A stretch of DNA of 64,000 bases, from NCBI RefSeq assembly GCF_954871325.1, contig NC_088778.1, positions 11,665,882 to 11,729,881 of the forward strand, read 5' to 3'. Numbering within the stretch: the stretch's first letter is position 1; each line of letters starts with the position of its first letter. The position numbers were made by a program, and so were the translations under genes. Under the pieces are notes generated by a model. The model had not been told where the DNA came from and did no database searches. It was given only the letters and a program-made list of their open reading frames with translations. Shown piece after piece: positions 62,150 to 64,000 of this stretch. This stretch comes from Gordionus sp. m RMFG-2023 (taxonomy: Eukaryota > Nematomorpha > Gordioida > Chordodea > Parachordodidae).

Positions 62150-63884
62150 ATAATTAATTTATTATTAAATAAGTGTTCATTCATATAAATCAGGTATCTG
62201 AGTTAGCCCTTTCAAATTTTTGAGTCAGGTCTGACATATCATCTGTATAATATTGATTAAATTTAATAATTTTTAATGCCTATGATGACCCATTAAAATT
62301 TTACCAGATATCAGAGGCTTTAGACCAGGCTTGTTAAAAATATTTTACTAAATTTACCAGATCATGGCAATTTTTTAATAAATTTTGCAGATATCTGATA
62401 TCTATTAATACAAAAAAAATTGCATAAAAATTTATTACCTTTTATCAATACCTCTAAGAACACACTCTACAAAGGGCTTACAATATCGCAGGCAGCTAAA
62501 TTTCTTTAATTTATCTATAAGTATGGTTAGAACAGGGGTTAGATATCCCTGCTCCATGTTATCCTCCCTTCCCAAGATCTTTAATGATGTAGCCAAGGGT
62601 TCCATAACCTTTAATATTTAAATTTTAGTTAATATAAAAATATAATTGTATTACTGAAGCATATTATTTGACAAAGAAACATTCTTCTTGCCTAAACATT
62701 GTGAATTCAATTTAATCACAACTTCTACTTCTAAAAACTTTTCAGAGAGCATCTTGTCCTTTAATTTCATTGACTGAAAATAGGAGTTCCATTTGGTCTT
62801 GTTGGGAACTATTAGATATCTTCCCAATTTCTGCAATAGAATATCAGCCATTTTGGGGGAAATTTTGTTTGTTAATTAAGGCAAAACATTTAGTAAATGT
62901 TGTTCTTGATATTCGCTTATAATTAATATCATTTTCTGCTTTCTCAGCGTCTTTGATTGCAATAAGGTTCAGATTATGGAAACAACAACGTTGATGTTTT
63001 GGTAGCGTGATAGTAGGATTATTTGAGTCATCAACAGATAATATGTTATCCAAATTTATTAATTCCATAACCTCACTATATTCTTATTTTCTCCAAATAC
63101 TCTAGAAAAAATAAAAAATTTATTTTAAATAACTTTTTTTGTTAAATATAAATATTACGGTTCCATTATCGGTCACCATCTTCACCACTTTATTATAAAT
63201 TTTATAAGTCTTGGGGATATCCATAATTTCCTTAGCCAAAACATTATGTTTGCTTTCCAATTATACGCCTCAGTGCCAAAGCTGTTGTTCTTCTCTTGAA
63301 GGTTAATGGGTCCAGCCAATGGACAGTAACTCAAATAAAAGCCCTAAAATAAAAAATTATAAAATCCATATTATATAATTGCCTTCGATGACCACTCCAA
63401 TAATCAGCAGTGGTGCATACATAGGAGACTTCAGACAAATCTCCTATAAGATTTGTTGTCATATCTGTAAAGACAGTAGATATTTTATTGCCCAGAGTTT
63501 GACGACATATAACTTTTGTCTTTGGAGAATGTTATATATTCAAATTTGTACTGGTATTAAAATTCAATTTATTCAAATTATATTTTTATTTTAGTTATAA
63601 TTTTATTTTATATCTTAACTTTTTAATATTATATTCTATATTTAATTTGTAAAAATGTTATATATACCTTATGAAAAGAGAAAGAAAAGAGAAAGAAAAA
63701 AGAAAGAAAAGAGATAATAAAATATATTTTTTATACCACTCCTTAAAATTGTTTTTCTCTTCAGAGAAAATGTTTTAATCATTTTCTGGAATGAAGGATC
63801 ATCAACCAGTGTAAGTGGTTGAAAGGTGTCAATAAAAAACTCCATTATAACTTTGTCTTCTGTTTTTTGCGATATTGATGGCAT
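62150..63884 (-). pseudogene. hAT transposase gene, minus strand, nearly complete
   Basis: Read from high to low: start MPSISQKTEDKVIMEFFIDT and FQPLTLVDDPSFQKM (63669-63884); TDMTTNLIGDLSEVSYVCTT and ADYWSG (63380-63520, the first catalytic Asp region); VTVHWLDPLTFKRRTTALAL (63240-63320); VVKMVTDNG (63160-63180, second Asp); LPKHQRCCFHNLNLIA with NYKRISRTTFTKCFAL (62844-63068); NKTKWNSYF (62651-62851, the TRWNS motif); VMEPLATSLKILGRED and MEQGYLTPVLTILIDKLKKF (62450-62610). The final dimerisation block is not found. A 30-40 bp gap ending TTTATTTTAG around 63345-63380 looks like an intron. One or two stops and shifts remain, so it is probably recently dead. Confidence 0.7.
63673..63715 (+). 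repeat. AAAGAGAAAG purine tract
   Basis: About 43 bases of A and G only (GAAAAGAGAAAGAAAAGAGA and so on), inside the first intron-like gap of the hAT gene at 62150-63884. Confidence 0.8.
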
Positions 63885-64000
63885 GTTAAGATTATAAAAA
63901 TTTAATTTGGTTTGTTTGGATCTGCAACCAGGAACACTGCTTTTGTAGAGATTTATTTGTTTGTGTAAAGAATTTATTTAAGTGTTTGGCAATCTCATTT

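Overview
The window looks like nuclear DNA of an AT-rich (very roughly three quarters A+T) invertebrate animal. It holds three animal genes with GT-AG introns: a TRPC-type cation channel, the neuronal-type kinase CDK5 and the deubiquitinase USP5 (isopeptidase T). They sit in a dense mat of transposon remains, mostly hAT-type. I cannot name the species or phylum. CDK5 introns as short as 39-54 bp next to introns of 1-4 kb swollen by transposons, and an AT-AC (U12-type) intron in CDK5, are the best clues. I saw no rRNA, tRNA or CRISPR array.

Layout. 0-9.9 kb: hAT remnants, including a 3.3 kb copy (3662-6986) with an inverted internal duplication, and a 1.1 kb palindromic element. 9.99-16.76 kb (+): eleven 3' exons of a TRPC channel; the ankyrin-repeat exons were not found. 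Its introns hold a MITE with long inverted repeats, a gypsy fossil and a GC-rich hAT-like element. 18.97-22.86 kb (+): complete ten-exon CDK5. 24-35.5 kb: no host gene; palindromic MITEs, a nested stack of four or more elements, a 1.1 kb foldback and a 4.7 kb hAT copy with a perfect 8-bp target duplication. 35.9-45.7 kb (-): complete five-exon USP5; its 3.7 kb first intron carries a 2 kb foldback element built of roughly 150-bp repeats.

45.7-64 kb: no certain host gene. It holds a tandem array of roughly 415-bp units, an RTE-like LINE, short tandem arrays, hAT transposase remnants (50.4-52.1, 53.4-55.7 and 62.2-63.9 kb), and one young Ty3/gypsy LTR element (56617-60915) that landed in a 132-bp tandem repeat.

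The three host genes are not an operon and show no shared pathway; they are ordinary neighbours in animal chromatin. The main novelty is in the mobile fraction: a family of near-perfect palindromic MITEs with exact 8-bp target duplications, a foldback transposon with tandem-repeat arms, and a hAT lineage that spread after acquiring an inverted duplication. The U12-type intron in CDK5 is the other main finding. Exon limits were derived by hand from reading frame, splice sites and recalled family sequences; none was checked by search or transcript data.
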